This document shows positions 10,335-22,612 of a stretch of 64,000 nt of DNA, in pieces; within the stretch, counting starts at the first letter, position 1; each line of letters opens with the position of its first letter. Where the stretch lies: NCBI GenBank assembly GCA_001972305.1, contig BDDD01001498.1:113802-177801 (forward strand). The letters run 5' to 3'. The notes under the pieces were generated by a model. That model searched no databases and had not been told where the DNA came from. It saw nothing but the letters and a program-made list of their open reading frames with translations. This DNA is from Cephalotus follicularis (Eukaryota > Streptophyta > Magnoliopsida > Oxalidales > Cephalotaceae). The position numbers and the translations under genes are program-made.

Positions 10335-11885
10335 CTCCCATAACTCTTCCAACTAAGAGCATCAGCTACCACATTTCCTTTACCAGGATGGTACTGAATA
10401 TTCAGATCATAGTCTTTCATAACTTCCAACCACCTTATCTGACGCATGTTCAACTCTTTCTGCGTAAAGATATACTTGAGACTCTTATGATCGGTAAAGA
10501 CGTCACAAGTTTCTCGGTACAAGTAGTGCCTCCAGATCTTCAATGCAAACACTACTACTGCCAACTCCAGATCATGTGTGGGATAGTTTGCCTCATAAGG
10601 TTTCAACTGTCTCGAAGCATAAGCTATCACATGACCGTGCTGAATCAAAACACACCCCAAACCCTTCTTAGAAGCATCGCTGTAAATCTGGTATCCACCC
10701 GACCCAGATGGTAAGCGAAAAATCGGTGCTGATACAAGACCATTCTTCAGTTTCTCGAAGCTTGCCTCACGCTCTTCGTTCCATTCAAACTTAGCTCCTT
10801 TCCTCATAAGCTGAGTTAGTGGTAAGGCTATAGAGGAAAAACCTTCCACAAACCGCCTATAGTATCCAGCTAAGCCCAAAAAGCTCCTAACTTCTGTCAC
10901 TGTGGTAGGTCTCGGCCATTTAGTAATAGCCTCTACTTTAGCAGGATCCACACTAATCCCTTCAGCTGCAACCACATGACCCAAAAACACCACATGTTCC
11001 AACCAGAACTCACACTTTGAAAACTTCACGTATAACTGATTCTTCCTCAGAATACCCAGCACAATACGAAGCTGTTCTTCATGTTCTCCTTTCGACTTGG
11101 GATGCACGAGGATGTCATCTATGAATACAATCACAAAATGATCCAAGTACTCATGAAACACCCTATTCATCAGATCCATGAAAACTGTCGGTGCATTAGT
11201 GAGTCCAAACGGCATCACCAAAAACTCATAATGCCCATACCGACTACGGAAAGCAGTTTTAGGCACATCTTCATCCTTTATCCGAAGCTAATGATAACCC
11301 GATATCAAATCGATCTTAGAGAAATACCAAGCACCCTGGAGTTGAGCAAACAAGTCATCAATCCTAGGTAGCGGGTATTTATTCCGAACAGTAATCCGAT
11401 TCAACTCTCTATAGTCTATGCATAGCCTCATAGACCCGTCTTTCTTCTTCACAAAAAGAACTGGCGCACCCCACGGCAAAACACTAGGCCGAATGAAACC
11501 TCGATCCTACAGCTCTTGCAACTGTTCTTTCAATTCTTGTAGTTCTAATGGTGCCATCCTGTAAGGTGCATTAGATAAGGGTGTCGCTCCAGGAATGAGT
11601 TCGATGGTAAACTCCACTTCCCGTTGTGGTGGCAAACCCGGTAACTCCTCCGGAAACTCATCAGAAAATTCTCTAACCACAGGATAGTCTTCAAGGCGAG
11701 GCTCAACCTTTGAGACATCCTTCACAATAGCTAACAAACCTTCAGCGCCCTTAGACACCAACTTCCTAGCCTTCAAAGCAGAGATAACTTTCACTTCTTT
11801 TCTCGGTCGTGAACCCTGATAAATAAAATCAGGTCTATTCACATCCCCAAACAGAACCCTTCGAGCGTAGCAATCAATCGTAGCC
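10335..11885 (-). pseudogene. pol: Reverse transcriptase and RNase H of element B
   Basis: A nearly intact frame. It shows the RT entry (APYRMAPLELQELKEQLQEL), [25 protein letters not shown], the catalytic [21 protein letters not shown], and RNase H from [13 protein letters not shown] to [13 protein letters not shown]. Isolated stops occur at about 11507 and 11288 (before DRGFIRPS and after LISGYH). It copies element RNA to DNA; stops and the integrase deletion make it inactive as a whole. Confidence 0.92.
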
Positions 11886-12285
11886 CGATGACAATCCAAC
11901 TAGTTCATACCCAGAATCATATCGAAGTCATACATATCGATAGGAAGTAGATCCGCATCTCGAATCCGATCATCGAAAACAAGAGGACAAGCGTAAAAAC
12001 ACTCAGATATCACAACAGAAGAACCCGTAAGGGGTCGAAAGAACCAAAGCTGGATCAAGCAACTGTGAAGACATCCCAAGATGCCGAACAAAAGACCTCG
12101 CTACAACCGAGTGGGTCGATCCAGTATCATACAAAACATAAGCCCTACGGTTACCTACAGAAATAAAGCCCGAAACAGTACCCGGTGCATTAGCAGCCTG
12201 CTGAGTCGTGATAGCAAAGACACGACCTCCCATGTTGCGATGTCCATGATCTGCATTGTTCCCCTTCCTTTCCTTCTTACGAGGG
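11886..12285 (-). pseudogene. Aspartic protease of element B
   Basis: Shows VLYDTGSTHSVVA with the DTG catalytic triad, then after a frameshift near 12030-12060 the C-terminal DMYDFDMILGMN. Protease cuts the Gag-Pol polyprotein. A stop follows LGMN near 11900. Confidence 0.85.
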
Positions 12286-13336
12286 TCAGGACAATCCTTC
12301 ACAAAATGCCCTTTTTGACCACATACAAAGCAGGCCCCGATAGCCTTGTAGCACACTCCCACTGGATGCCGTGTACCGCAAAATCAACCTTGGCAATCTG
12401 GACATCCGCAGCTCCCTGTGTCTGCCTTTGATCATTACCGGGCTGTTGTTGTCCCCGGTTATCATTCCTCCTTCCTCGCTTGCCATTTCTATTCTTATTA
12501 TTCTGTCCAGAACCATGCCCTTGAGAATCTCCTCTGTTTCTCTTCTTGTCACTTTCCTGACGAGCTGCCTGGAAATCTAACCTTTCCAGTTCTATGTTCT
12601 TGGCCGCATTTGCCACTTCAGAAACATCAGCAAACCTGGTGTTGATCAGTTTAACCCGGAGCTAATAATGTAACTTCCACTTGAACTTTTCTACCTGCTC
12701 TAGTGTTGTCCCCGCTGCGGACCCAGCAAAACCAGCAAGCCTAGTAAAACGAGTCAGAAACTCCGTGACCGATTCTCCATCCTTCTGTCTTGTATTGATG
12801 AACTCCCTGGCATAAGCCTCCTTATCAGCAGCGGGAAAGTACTGCTGATAAAAGACTTTGCAAAACTCGGACCAGGTCAAAGTCTCCGCATAGTTACCAC
12901 CCTTAGCCAAATCCACAGCCTTCCACCATTTCTGAGCATCACCCTCAAGCTTGTAAACAGCTAACTTAACCTCCTGCTCGTCACTACAACCAAGCACATC
13001 GAAGATCTTGTCCATATGAGCAATCCAGTGCTCAGCCTCCACAGGAGTCACGGCTGAGTTGAAAGACTGCGGCCTCTATTTCTGGAACCGCTCTAGCCAG
13101 ATATAAGTAGGTGTGTCAGTCCTGTCCCCAGATTCTCTTCCCAACTGAACATCAGCTGGAGCACCCTCCTCAACGACCGGTTCCCTACGGCCCTGATCCT
13201 GATTCTGTTCACCCAACACGCGTCGTACCTCCTGAGCGACTGCCTGACGTACTAACTCTTCCATAGTAGGCTCATTTCTAACTTCCTGAGCCTCAACGGG
13301 TGCAGTCCTCTGAGCAGCGTTCCTTGTACGTACCAT
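12286..13336 (-). pseudogene. gag: gag of element B
   Basis: Starts at the ATG at 13336 (MVRTRNAAQRT). The gag domain follows (PVEAEHWIAHMDKIFDVLGC, WWKAVD, FYQQYFP), then a basic Q/N/R-rich linker and one zinc knuckle, CFVCGQKGHFVKDC, near 12300-12340. It is interrupted by a stop at 13076, one near 12660, and a frameshift near 12370 just before the knuckle. Confidence 0.88.
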
Positions 13337-13489
13337 CTACGAAAAGGCACTCAAAACATAAAACATCACAAAGAACAAAAATCGAAACAGAAAACATATC
13401 ATAAGACCATAACGGAAAAGCCTAATCCAGTGTCTACCCAATCTCACAGGTCAAACCTAGTTAGGTCTTCTAAGGAAACAAAACCTATT

Positions 13490-13500
13490 CTCTGATACCA
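13490..13500 (-). other. Primer binding site of element B
   Basis: Minus strand TGGTATCAGAG, 5 bases from the LTR end at 13506. Initiator tRNA-Met type. Confidence 0.92.
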
Positions 13501-13505
13501 CAATC

Positions 13506-15957
13506 TGTAACACCCCCGGACGGCGGGAGTCGTCATAGGTCATAATACAGAACCTATCATAACATACCAGCCAAAAACATGGCGGTCATATCATAACTGA
13601 AAACTTAAAAACTTAACAATTTAGCATTTTCGGAAAAACTTAAAACATATTCAAGTTTCAAATTTAAAACATAAAACATAAGTATCTTATTGCTCATGAC
13701 CACTAAAATAAAAACACATAAGGATCACACTCCTAGAGATCCAAAACATAAGGTGGTCATCTCTCGTTCACACATTCCCCCGCTGCTACTGATAACCTAT
13801 CGCATGGAAAACAAAAACGCGGCTGAGCAAACCTCAGTACGGATAAGGGAATTAAATCAGTAAACGATAAATTTTAAAAGCAGTAAGATTTCAATAAACT
13901 TTGTAATAGAAATCTTAAGCAATTAAAAACAATTAAATATCCGTAAAGTCACATTTGTACTTTCATAAAATCCATATAACTTTCGATACAATTACGAAAC
14001 ATTTCAAAACATCATATCACAATTCATAAGTCATACTGAGCCACATACATATCACATAACATATATTTGGCAAGGGAGGCGCTAATTCCACATGCCCACT
14101 AGAATTGAAGTGTACGGCACTACACAAGTCAATTCTCACATATCACATATCATATCACATATCATATACTAGAATCAATTCATACACCTCTATCACATAG
14201 CGGATCCATAAATCCACCTCATGGGATTTATTCATAACACTCAGAGACGTCGTAGACTAATCACACCGCTACGGAAGTGTCATGTCCCCGTGCCAGGCCT
14301 ATGACATGCCTATGGTACGCCCCATAGGTGGGTACAATACTCATTATTCAATCATTTCGAAAACATTGATTTATCAAATCAATTTAAAAACACATAAATA
14401 TGCTTTCACAAAACATATTTGAAAGTCGTTCGCAACGATATCATAACGTACATTTCATAGTCAAAACATCAACTCATTTATTTTTCGTGATAAAGAGATG
14501 ATATTTTCATAACATATCGTAACGTATCTTAGCGTAAAAAGACCTGGATTGATTCGAGGAACAAACGAATCAAAACAGTTGAAAGCAGCACTTTTCTGGG
14601 CAAAACAACTGACTGTTAAAGAGCACCAGCCGACTAGGGAAGCTGGGCAGTCGACTAATCACAAGGGCCAGTCGACTACATAGGACAGACTGCAGGCAGT
14701 CGACTGTCACATAGATCCAGTCGATTGTTTTCATATGGCAGTCGACTGCTCATCCAATCCAGCCGCCTGTCCATAAGAACAGCCGACTGTTCTGGACTAC
14801 AGAATAGCAGAAACTCGACATTTCTATGCAAGAACTTGTCCAAAAATGTCTAACATGGTACCAGAGCCTTAAACACATTTACGTATGACATTGTATGGTG
14901 TTTAGACAAATTAAAAACACAGAATTATGATGATCATAGGACCAGTGGCTATAATCAAAGAAGAACGAAGTGAACTCTAATCACAAGTCTACACTTTATG
15001 ATTCAATTTTACTGTCAAAAGTCATATTTAGTTGTTAAGATCACATTACAACCTGTCTATGATGTTTAAAACATACTGACAGAATTAAGAACACAATGAC
15101 AAAACACAATAAGGCAGGAATTCAAAACTTAAAGGACACTAAGAACAAAACCAAAGACAAAGTGAATAAAACATTACAGTGAAATTACTAACCTGCAATG
15201 ATTATCAAGAACACCGAAACAGCAGACGAATACCACAATTAATTTGTTACCCGGCTGTGAACAAAACAAAAGAGGAAAGAATGCAAACCAAATACAACCT
15301 TAATTCCATCCAAGGAAAGACATAACCCAACACAAAATAACATAGGATTGAGAGGACATAACCAACCTGATTTTTGATGAATGAAACAACACCAGATCAC
15401 AGTAATTTCCACTTGCAATTTTGGCAGTGACAGGCTTTGCAAAGGTGAGAGAAATATCCCATAACAATGGCAAGGCATTCTTAAACATGAAAGAAAGAGT
15501 AATTTTAAGGATGAATAAGGAAGAAGAGGAGACAAGAATTGGATTATTAAGGAAGAAAGGGATTGGAAACGTGTAGAAATAATGAGGGGAGGAGAGTATT
15601 ACGGGAGAAGAGAATAAAGGAAACAAAGAAAGAAGGAAAGAAGAAAGAAAGGAAAAGATAAAAGAAAATGAATAAAATAAGATATAAAGATTTTAAGATA
15701 AAAAGGAATTGTTTTAATATTTTGAAAGTTGTAAAATTAAGTTTGATAAAAAAAAAAGACATAACATAGGCCCAGCCCAACGTACATTAACATATAAACA
15801 TATCCAAAATTCAGGCTAGTATCAAACAGCCCAAATCACATAAGCCCAAAACACAGGGCGACCGGACTTAAAAAAAAACAAATTTAAAAGCCCGAAAACA
15901 ACACACATACATATATAAAATATCCATAAAGTACATACGAACAAGCAGGGTATTACA
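13506..15957 (-). repeat. 5' LTR of element B (complete, 2452 bp)
   Basis: On the minus strand it runs TGTAATACCCTG...GGGGTGTTACA. It includes a donor-like GCAG|GTTAGT (GT at 15192-15191) and an acceptor-like stretch GTTTTTGTTTTC...ATAG near 13797. Compared with the left LTR it has lost about 300 bp near 14535 and about 70 bp from its array. Confidence 0.92.
14605..14793 (-). repeat. Palindrome array (right LTR of B), contracted copy
   Basis: Eight or nine copies of the CAGTCGACTG type. It equals the array at 7637-7888 except for a clean loss between two palindromes, 'ccagtcga' joining directly to 'ttgttttcatatgg'. Confidence 0.9.
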
Positions 15958-17663
15958 GACAACACCTATATCGAGAGCACCTTATCGCATGGCTCCCCCT
16001 GAATTAAAGGAACTGAAAGTGCAATTCCAAGAGTTACTCGATAAAGGTTTCATTCGACCGAGCGTGTCCCCATGGGGAGCACTGGTTTTGTTTGTCAAAA
16101 AGAACACGGATCGCTTCGAATGTGCATTGATTATCAGCAGCTTAACAAGGTAACTATTAAGAACAAATACCCGCTGCCGCATATTGATGAGTTATTTGAT
16201 CAGCTTAGAGGATCGTCAGTGTTCTCTAAGCTAGATTTGAGATCCGGATATCATCAACTCAGAGTTAGAGGGGAGGATATTCTGAAAATAGCTTTCAGAT
16301 CACGTTATGTACATTATGAATTTGTGGTGATGCCATTCGGGGTGCATTTATGAGTTTAATGAACCAACTGTTCAGTCCATATCTTGATCGCTTTATTGTA
16401 GTCTTCATCGATGATATCCTGATATACTCTAAGACAATGGAAGAACATGGACGTCATATGCACTTGGCACTTCAAATTCTGAGACAACATTGGTTATATG
16501 CAAAGTTCAACAAATGTGATTTTTTGTTGTCAGAGGTAGCTTTTCTTGGTCATATCATTTCTAGTGTCGGCTTGTCAGTCGACCCATCAAAGATAGAGGG
16601 AATAAAGGATTGGAAATGGTCAACTAATGTGACGAAGGTCAGAAGCTTTTTAGGCTTAGCAGGATATTACCATCGCTTCGTTGAAGGATTCTCTCGCATA
16701 GCCACACCTCTGACTCTATTGACGTAGAAGAATGTAGCATTTGTGTGGGGTGAACATTGTGAACAGAGATTTTAGGAGCTAAAGTATCGACTGACTTCTG
16801 CGCCAATCTTAGCTTTACCAAAAGGCAGTGAAGGTTTTGTAATATATAGTGATGCATCAGGAAATGGATTGGGATGTGTTCTAATACAAAATGCAAAGGT
16901 AGTTGCTTATGCCTCAAGAAAGTTAAAGCCCCATGAAGTGAATTATCTAACTCATGATCTTGAGTTAGCAGTGATAGTCTTCGCGCTGCGTAAATGGAGG
17001 CACTATCTGTATGGTATGAGATTTGAAGTGTATACCGATCATAAGAGTATGAAATATCTATTCTCCCAAATGGACCTAAATATGAGACAAAGGAGATGGA
17101 TGGAATTGCTTAATCATTATAATTGTGAAATACAGTATCATCCAGGCAAAGCTAACGTTGTTTCCGATGCCTTAAGTCATCGATTTGTTTGCCTAATGAT
17201 TTCTCACATACAGGTACGCCCATGGTTAATGGACAGTATAAGGGAAGCTCAAGGTAAAGATGGAAACTTACTTAAAATGGCATTGGACGGTCAAGGTGGG
17301 TTGAAACCCTATTTCTCAATCCAAAGTGACGGACTGATCAGATATCGGGATAGAATTTGTGTTCCCAATGACATAATTGAAAGATGAGCTTTTGTCACAA
17401 GCTCACTGCTCCAAATTCTCTATACATCCGGGGAGAACCAAGATGTATCGAGATTTGAAGCTTAGCTACTGGTGGAATAATATGAAAAAGGGGATATCTG
17501 AATATGTCGCTTCTTGTCTGACATGTCAGCAAATTAAAGTAGAACATCAAAGGCCAGCAGGGTTACTCCAACCCTTACCGGTAGCACTATGGAAATGGGA
17601 ACACATCACCATGGATTTTGTGACTGGTTATCCAAGAACAAGGACTAACCGTGATGATATATG
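15958..17663 (+). pseudogene. pol: RT, RNase H and integrase N-terminus of element C
   Basis: Recognisable from [20 protein letters not shown] through [44 protein letters not shown], RNase H ([15 protein letters not shown] to [13 protein letters not shown]), the integrase finger (AHCS...IHPG, CLTCQQIK) and WKWEHITMDFVTG with the first catalytic Asp. Frameshifts lie near 16105, 16340 (about 15 bases lost at [10 protein letters not shown]) and 17385. Stops occur at 16725 and 16773. Confidence 0.92.
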
Positions 17664-20315
17664 TGTAACACCCCCGTGCTGTGGGAGCCCTTACAAGTCA
17701 TAATACAGAAACATAACATAATAAAAAGACTCAGCTTTATTAAAATGTGATGGTTTAAAACATAATTGATGTAATACTGAAACTAGTCATAATCTGAAAA
17801 CTTATTCATAAACCGAAAGTCGTAAACAGAAATTAACATATTGTTCATTTATTAAAATCAGGCCCTACTACGACCACCAGATAACATGAACACAATGGGA
17901 TCAACTCCTAGATGATCCTCAGACATAAGGGAGTCACTCTCGTCACACATTGCCCCGTTGCTCCTGATAACCTGCTGCATAGAAACAAAAACGCGGTTGA
18001 GCAAACCTCAGTACGAATATAGAATGTTAAAACAATAAACGATATTTAAGCAGTAGAATTCAAAAGTACTTCAAAGCAGAATTCTTAGGTAATACAACAG
18101 TTTAAACATTCTTGTAGTTGCCCACGACAAAACATACAAACCAATTTCCTAGCTTTGAAAACATAAAGCATAACATATAACTAAGGATTCGCGACATCCA
18201 CATTGCCAACATAATTGAAGTGTACGGCACTACACAAACAATTCCCATATCATAACATATCACATAACATATAACTAGGATCGATCCATACGCCTCTATC
18301 ACAAATCCTATCCAAGTATATCACAGAGGGACGCCGTAAACTAATCACACAGTTACAGAAAGTGTCATGTCCCCATGCCAAGCCTACGACATGCCTATGG
18401 TACGCCCCATAGGTGGGTACAAAAAGCTCAATACTTCACCATTTCAAAACATTGATTTTATCAAAATCGATTAAAACACATGAGAAACGGTTTTCCAAAA
18501 CATATTCGTAAATCGTTATCAAACGATATAAATACTTGCTTTCAAAATCGAAAAAATCAACTCATTTAATTCCACAGTAAAGAGGTGATTTCATAACACT
18601 TCATAAACACATCATAGCTAAATTTATAAAATCAAAAATATTTAACTCATAAAATATCAAGTGACTTTATTTTCAAAATCCAAAACATAATGGAGTCATA
18701 AACTGAAAAGGGCATATTCATAAAACAGGATTTATTTCGAATAAATCAGATATCCAAGAAAAGAGTATCATAGAGTAGAAAAATCCGTACCTTTTGCGAT
18801 TACAGATTAACTTACGAATATCCGATAAATCTATTAGTCCCATGTAGCACAATAATCTGTACAATGTAACAACAATCATATGAGGGTCTAAAAATCATTT
18901 TGGACATAAATCAGAATCATAATGATGTTTAAAACAAATCCGGACCCAATGGAAGAACAAACGGGTAAGCGAATATGAAAACAGAAAATTACAGGACAAT
19001 CCTGTCGACTGATACAGGACTCCAGTCGACTGTCCAAAGGGTGGCAGTCGACTGTACAGCATAGGCAGTCGACTACGCAAATTGAACTGCAGGCAGTCGA
19101 CTGTCACAAAGGTCTAGTCGACTGCTCAACACAAAACAGCCGACTAATACACAGGGCAGCCGACTACTCAAGGCAAAACAGCTGACTGTTCTAGGTGACA
19201 GAACAGCAGATTAAGACAGTTTTGTGCAATCTAGCTGCCAAAACTCAGATTTCTCAACACCAGAAGATTACCAACACCTAAAATGACTTTGTATGTCATG
19301 TAAAACGATAACATAACACTGAATTCGAAAGAGATACATAGACAGTGATTTAACTTAAAGTGACAGATGACTTAAACCATATCATACATATGCCTAATTC
19401 AATTTCTGTCCAATTATCATTATCATATATATCGAAACCATATTATACAACACTTTCTAGGTATCTAATATGTACTGACAGATTCAGGACTATGACAAAA
19501 CTTAGAATTTTAGGAAACCAAAACTAACAAATTTAAACAGCCCATATAACAAAGCATCATATTGACATAAGACCAACATCAGTTACTAAGCTAATAACAA
19601 CAGAGGAAACCAACCTGAATGGATGCCAAACAGTTGCAGAGACCGAAATCAGAGGTGTTCGATGGCTATTCATAAGGAAAACGAGAAAGACAAATGAAAT
19701 TCAAAACCTGATAAAGCTATACATATCAATGTGAAACGATTCCTACACTTAACCATGGAGAACAAACCTGCCTTATTGCAATCACGCAGAGAGCACGATG
19801 AGTTCACAGCTTGCAAAAACGGCAGCAACGAATGAAAGAGAATGGAATGACAAAACACAACGACGATGGCATCCTTAAAAAGCAAAAGAGGAAACAAAAC
19901 GGAAAGGATAGGGAAAGGAAACAAAATCGGTTTAGATAAGGAAAAGAGGAGAGATTTCGGGTGAGAGTGTGATGAAAGGGAGAGAAAAACGGAAGAGATA
20001 GAGATGGGGAAGGAAAGATACAGGGAGGAGTTTGAGAGGGAGAGGGAGAGGGAAAAATAGAAAGAATAAAGAAGAAATAAAAAGAGAAAGAAATAATAGT
20101 AAAATAAAATAAAAGATTTTATTTTTAAATAGAGTTGTTTTGTAAATACAATAGCTTAACATAACATTAACCAACACATACACATACTAACATACCCAAA
20201 ACAAAGGCTGGTATCAGTCAGTCCCAAAATAAAAAAACCCAACATAAAGTAGACAACTACTTATCGAAACAGATAAAAGCCCGTAAAAGTACGTACAGGC
20301 AAACAGGGTATTACA
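17664..20315 (-). repeat. Solo LTR D (2652 bp)
   Basis: Minus-strand LTR, TGTAATACCCTG to GGGGGTGTTACA, flanked by a perfect TSD ATATG at 17659-17663 and 20316-20320. The two flanks join in C integrase sequence. No internal region remains, so it formed by LTR-LTR recombination. Related to the LTR of B in ends, array and order of parts. A donor-like CAG|GTTGG lies near 19614 and an acceptor-like TTTTTGTTTCTATGCAG near 17975. Confidence 0.96.
19001..19192 (-). repeat. Palindrome array, CAGTCGACTG version (LTR D)
   Basis: Nine copies; start-to-start steps 21, 22, 21, 28, 21, 22, 20 and 22. The single 28-base step contains ACTGCAGG, as in the array of B, so the two arrays share ancestry. Confidence 0.92.
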
Positions 20316-20320
20316 ATATG

Positions 20321-20456
20321 GGTGAACGTTGACCACTTTTCTAAATCTGCTCATTTCCTTGCGATCAAGACCACCTACTCCCTTGAATGGTTAACAACTT
20401 TATACATTGGAGAGATAGTTAGACGTTATGGTGTACCCATTAGTGTAGTGTCTAAC
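20321..20456 (+). pseudogene. pol: Integrase core fragment of element C between solo LTRs
   Basis: 136 bases coding VDHFSKSAHFLAIKTTYSLE...YGVPISVVS, the stretch between the first and second catalytic Asp. It is bounded on the left by LTR D and on the right by LTR E. Confidence 0.93.
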
Positions 20457-20618
20457 TGTAACGCCCGGAAATTAGATTTCATGTATTATTGTAATCCTCG
20501 ATGTAGTTTTTACCTTGAATTAATAAAAGGTGAATTTCATGGTTGATATCTTGAATTTAAATTAACTTAGAGCATTTAGAAGTGTGATTCTAAGTATAAT
20601 TATGGGAATTTTGGCTTG

Positions 20619-20772
20619 GACAGCCGACTGGTGCGATATACCAGCCGACTGTTGGGCTGAAGTGTAGGGCAGACGACTGGCGTGAGGAACCAGCCGACTG
20701 GCCAACTGTCGTGACACTTGGTAACAGACTTCCAGGTGAACATCCGACTGCCAGGGAAGGGCAGCTGACTGG
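20619..20772 (+). repeat. Palindrome array 1 (promoter-proximal) of LTR E
   Basis: About six copies, mostly the CAGCCGACTG form, about 230-380 bases upstream of the TATA-like site. LTRs F, I and J have an array at the matching place. Confidence 0.85.
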
Positions 20773-21604
20773 TTCGTGCTCTGTTTTTTGTGACAAATGG
20801 CAAAATCACATGCAAACTGACACGGGAAGAGAATCTTCAGAAGCCATCACATGCAATAAGACGTGTTGTGCATGCACCACCACGCCAGGACCTGCAAGGA
20901 CAGAGGGGAAGAGAAAGAATGACAAGTGTGTGTGCATGCAAGTGAAAATGGGAGAGAAGGGCCCTTAGTGCCATGCAAATGGGTTGAGGGAGAGAGGACT
21001 GCATAAATGCTCTCTTCCCTTCGTCTCTCTCACCCTGCAACCTGATAAGAAAGAACCAGATAAATTGAGAGAGAAGATAGTGAGAAATTGAGAGAGAAGA
21101 TAGTGAGAAATTAAGAGGATTCTCCATTGTTAAGCTTGGAGCACGGATTGGAGCTTTTGGACTGTTCTTGGAGCTATTGGGAGGCTCAAAGATACTGGGA
21201 AGGAGACACAAAGAGGTGGACTTCCGATTTCTAACTTGAAATCAAAGGTAGGGGAAATGGTAGAGAATTCTATGCATGCATTTTGAGTTAATAGTAATGG
21301 TGTTATAAATTAATGGTGTAGTTGTTTGGCTGTGGATTTCTGTATTAATGTTGTGGTTACTGTTAATGAATAACCTGACATGCACACTGAATTTTGGATG
21401 GAGTTTTGGATTGGTTTTCATGCAATACCATGTTTGGATTTCATTTGAGTTACAATGAAAACGGAGAATATTGCATGAATTGAGTTATGTTTTAGACCAG
21501 GATATGATTACTGGTAATATTCTGGGGTCTGAATACGTGTGGATAAGTTTCAATTTCTTGTTGAATGGATTTAGAGGTGAATTACTGGTATTGTCCAGCC
21601 CAGA

Positions 21605-21824
21605 ACAGCTGACTATTTAAGTAAAACAGTCGACTACTCGATCATGCAGCCGACTGTCAAGTAAGAACAGTCGACTGTGCATGCGTTTTTGCCCAGAATA
21701 GTCGACTGTCAAAGGAAGACAGTCGACTACTGATTACTCGTGATGAACAAGTCGACTGTTGGGGAAGAACAGTCGACTGACTCAAGGATCCAACCGACTG
21801 TTATGAAAAAATAGCCGACTGTTA
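21605..21824 (+). repeat. Palindrome array 2 (intron-like segment) of LTR E
   Basis: Ten copies of CAGTCGACTG type. Steps from the second copy are 20, 21, 31, 21, 28, 22, 21 and 21 bases. The spacer ending AAGAA is shared by several units. Confidence 0.92.
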
Positions 21825-22567
21825 TAACAGAAATTAAACCTTTAGGGAAGGTGATAGGCCTAGGTTAAATACCCATAACCCTAGGTGCATTCTGAGCATA
21901 TGTTTGCCCTGCATTTGAACTGCTACTGTACTGTAAATTGATTTTGGTTGATTACTGAATGTATTAACCATCTTAGAAAACTTGCATGATTATTATAATC
22001 ATTTTTGGTAAGAAAATGTATATTTGACAAATATAAACTTATATTTTCAAATGACTGGGGGAGTATTCCAAAAGACGGAGAAATGCATTGTTTTAAGTAT
22101 TACAACTTATAACAACCTGATAATCGGTAATATATTCTAAGCAAATATATTTTGATCAAGTAATCATATTTTGTTGCTTGACTTGTATTGTACTGTGTTT
22201 GTAATGTCTTGATTACTCAGCCGCTGTGCTAGTAACCTGCTGTTGGTTTAGCCGCCGTGCTAAGCAACATACGGAGGACTTGCTCCAAACCGTTCGCAAA
22301 CGGGGATGGGGTAAGAGTGCATGACGTTGGGGCCAAGAGGTGGCGACAGTTATGACGACCTGCTTGTCTGGTTCCTTTTGGGGACATACTTACTACCTGT
22401 GTTTGATATAACCTTATAAGGTTATACCTATACTGTGAACATGCATATGTTTTTATATGTACATACGGAGACATAATTACTGTGGAAATCACATGTCATA
22501 CTGCATCACTATGCATTCATTCATGATACGCATTACCTTTGACCTTAAACTGTATACATAAACTTTT

Positions 22568-22612
22568 CTACTTAGCCGAGTGAGGACAAAGGCTAACCCC
22601 CTACTGTAACAG
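22568..22612 (+). promoter_or_regulatory. Conserved acceptor-like box (LTR E)
   Basis: CTACTTAGCC...GGCTAACCCCCTAC ending TGTAACAG. Same box as in A, F, I and J. Confidence 0.6.

Larger units (their letters stand above)
6887..15957 (-). mobile_element. Element B: defective Ty3/gypsy chromovirus, minus strand
   Basis: A minus-strand element with its 5' LTR on the right (13506-15957), PBS at 13490-13500, gag and pol reading leftwards, PPT at 9063-9083 and 3' LTR from 9062 leftwards. Element A cuts the left LTR at 6886/6887, and its last 650 or so bases lie beyond the window. The chromodomain at the end of pol and the initiator-Met PBS place it in the chromoviruses, most like Tekay/Del by LTR size. 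It is itself inserted in the RT region of element C, which resumes at 15958. Confidence 0.93.

Noticed and set aside
9633-10714. Plus-strand frames opposite B pol
   Set aside because: Shadows of the RT and integrase frame on the minus strand.
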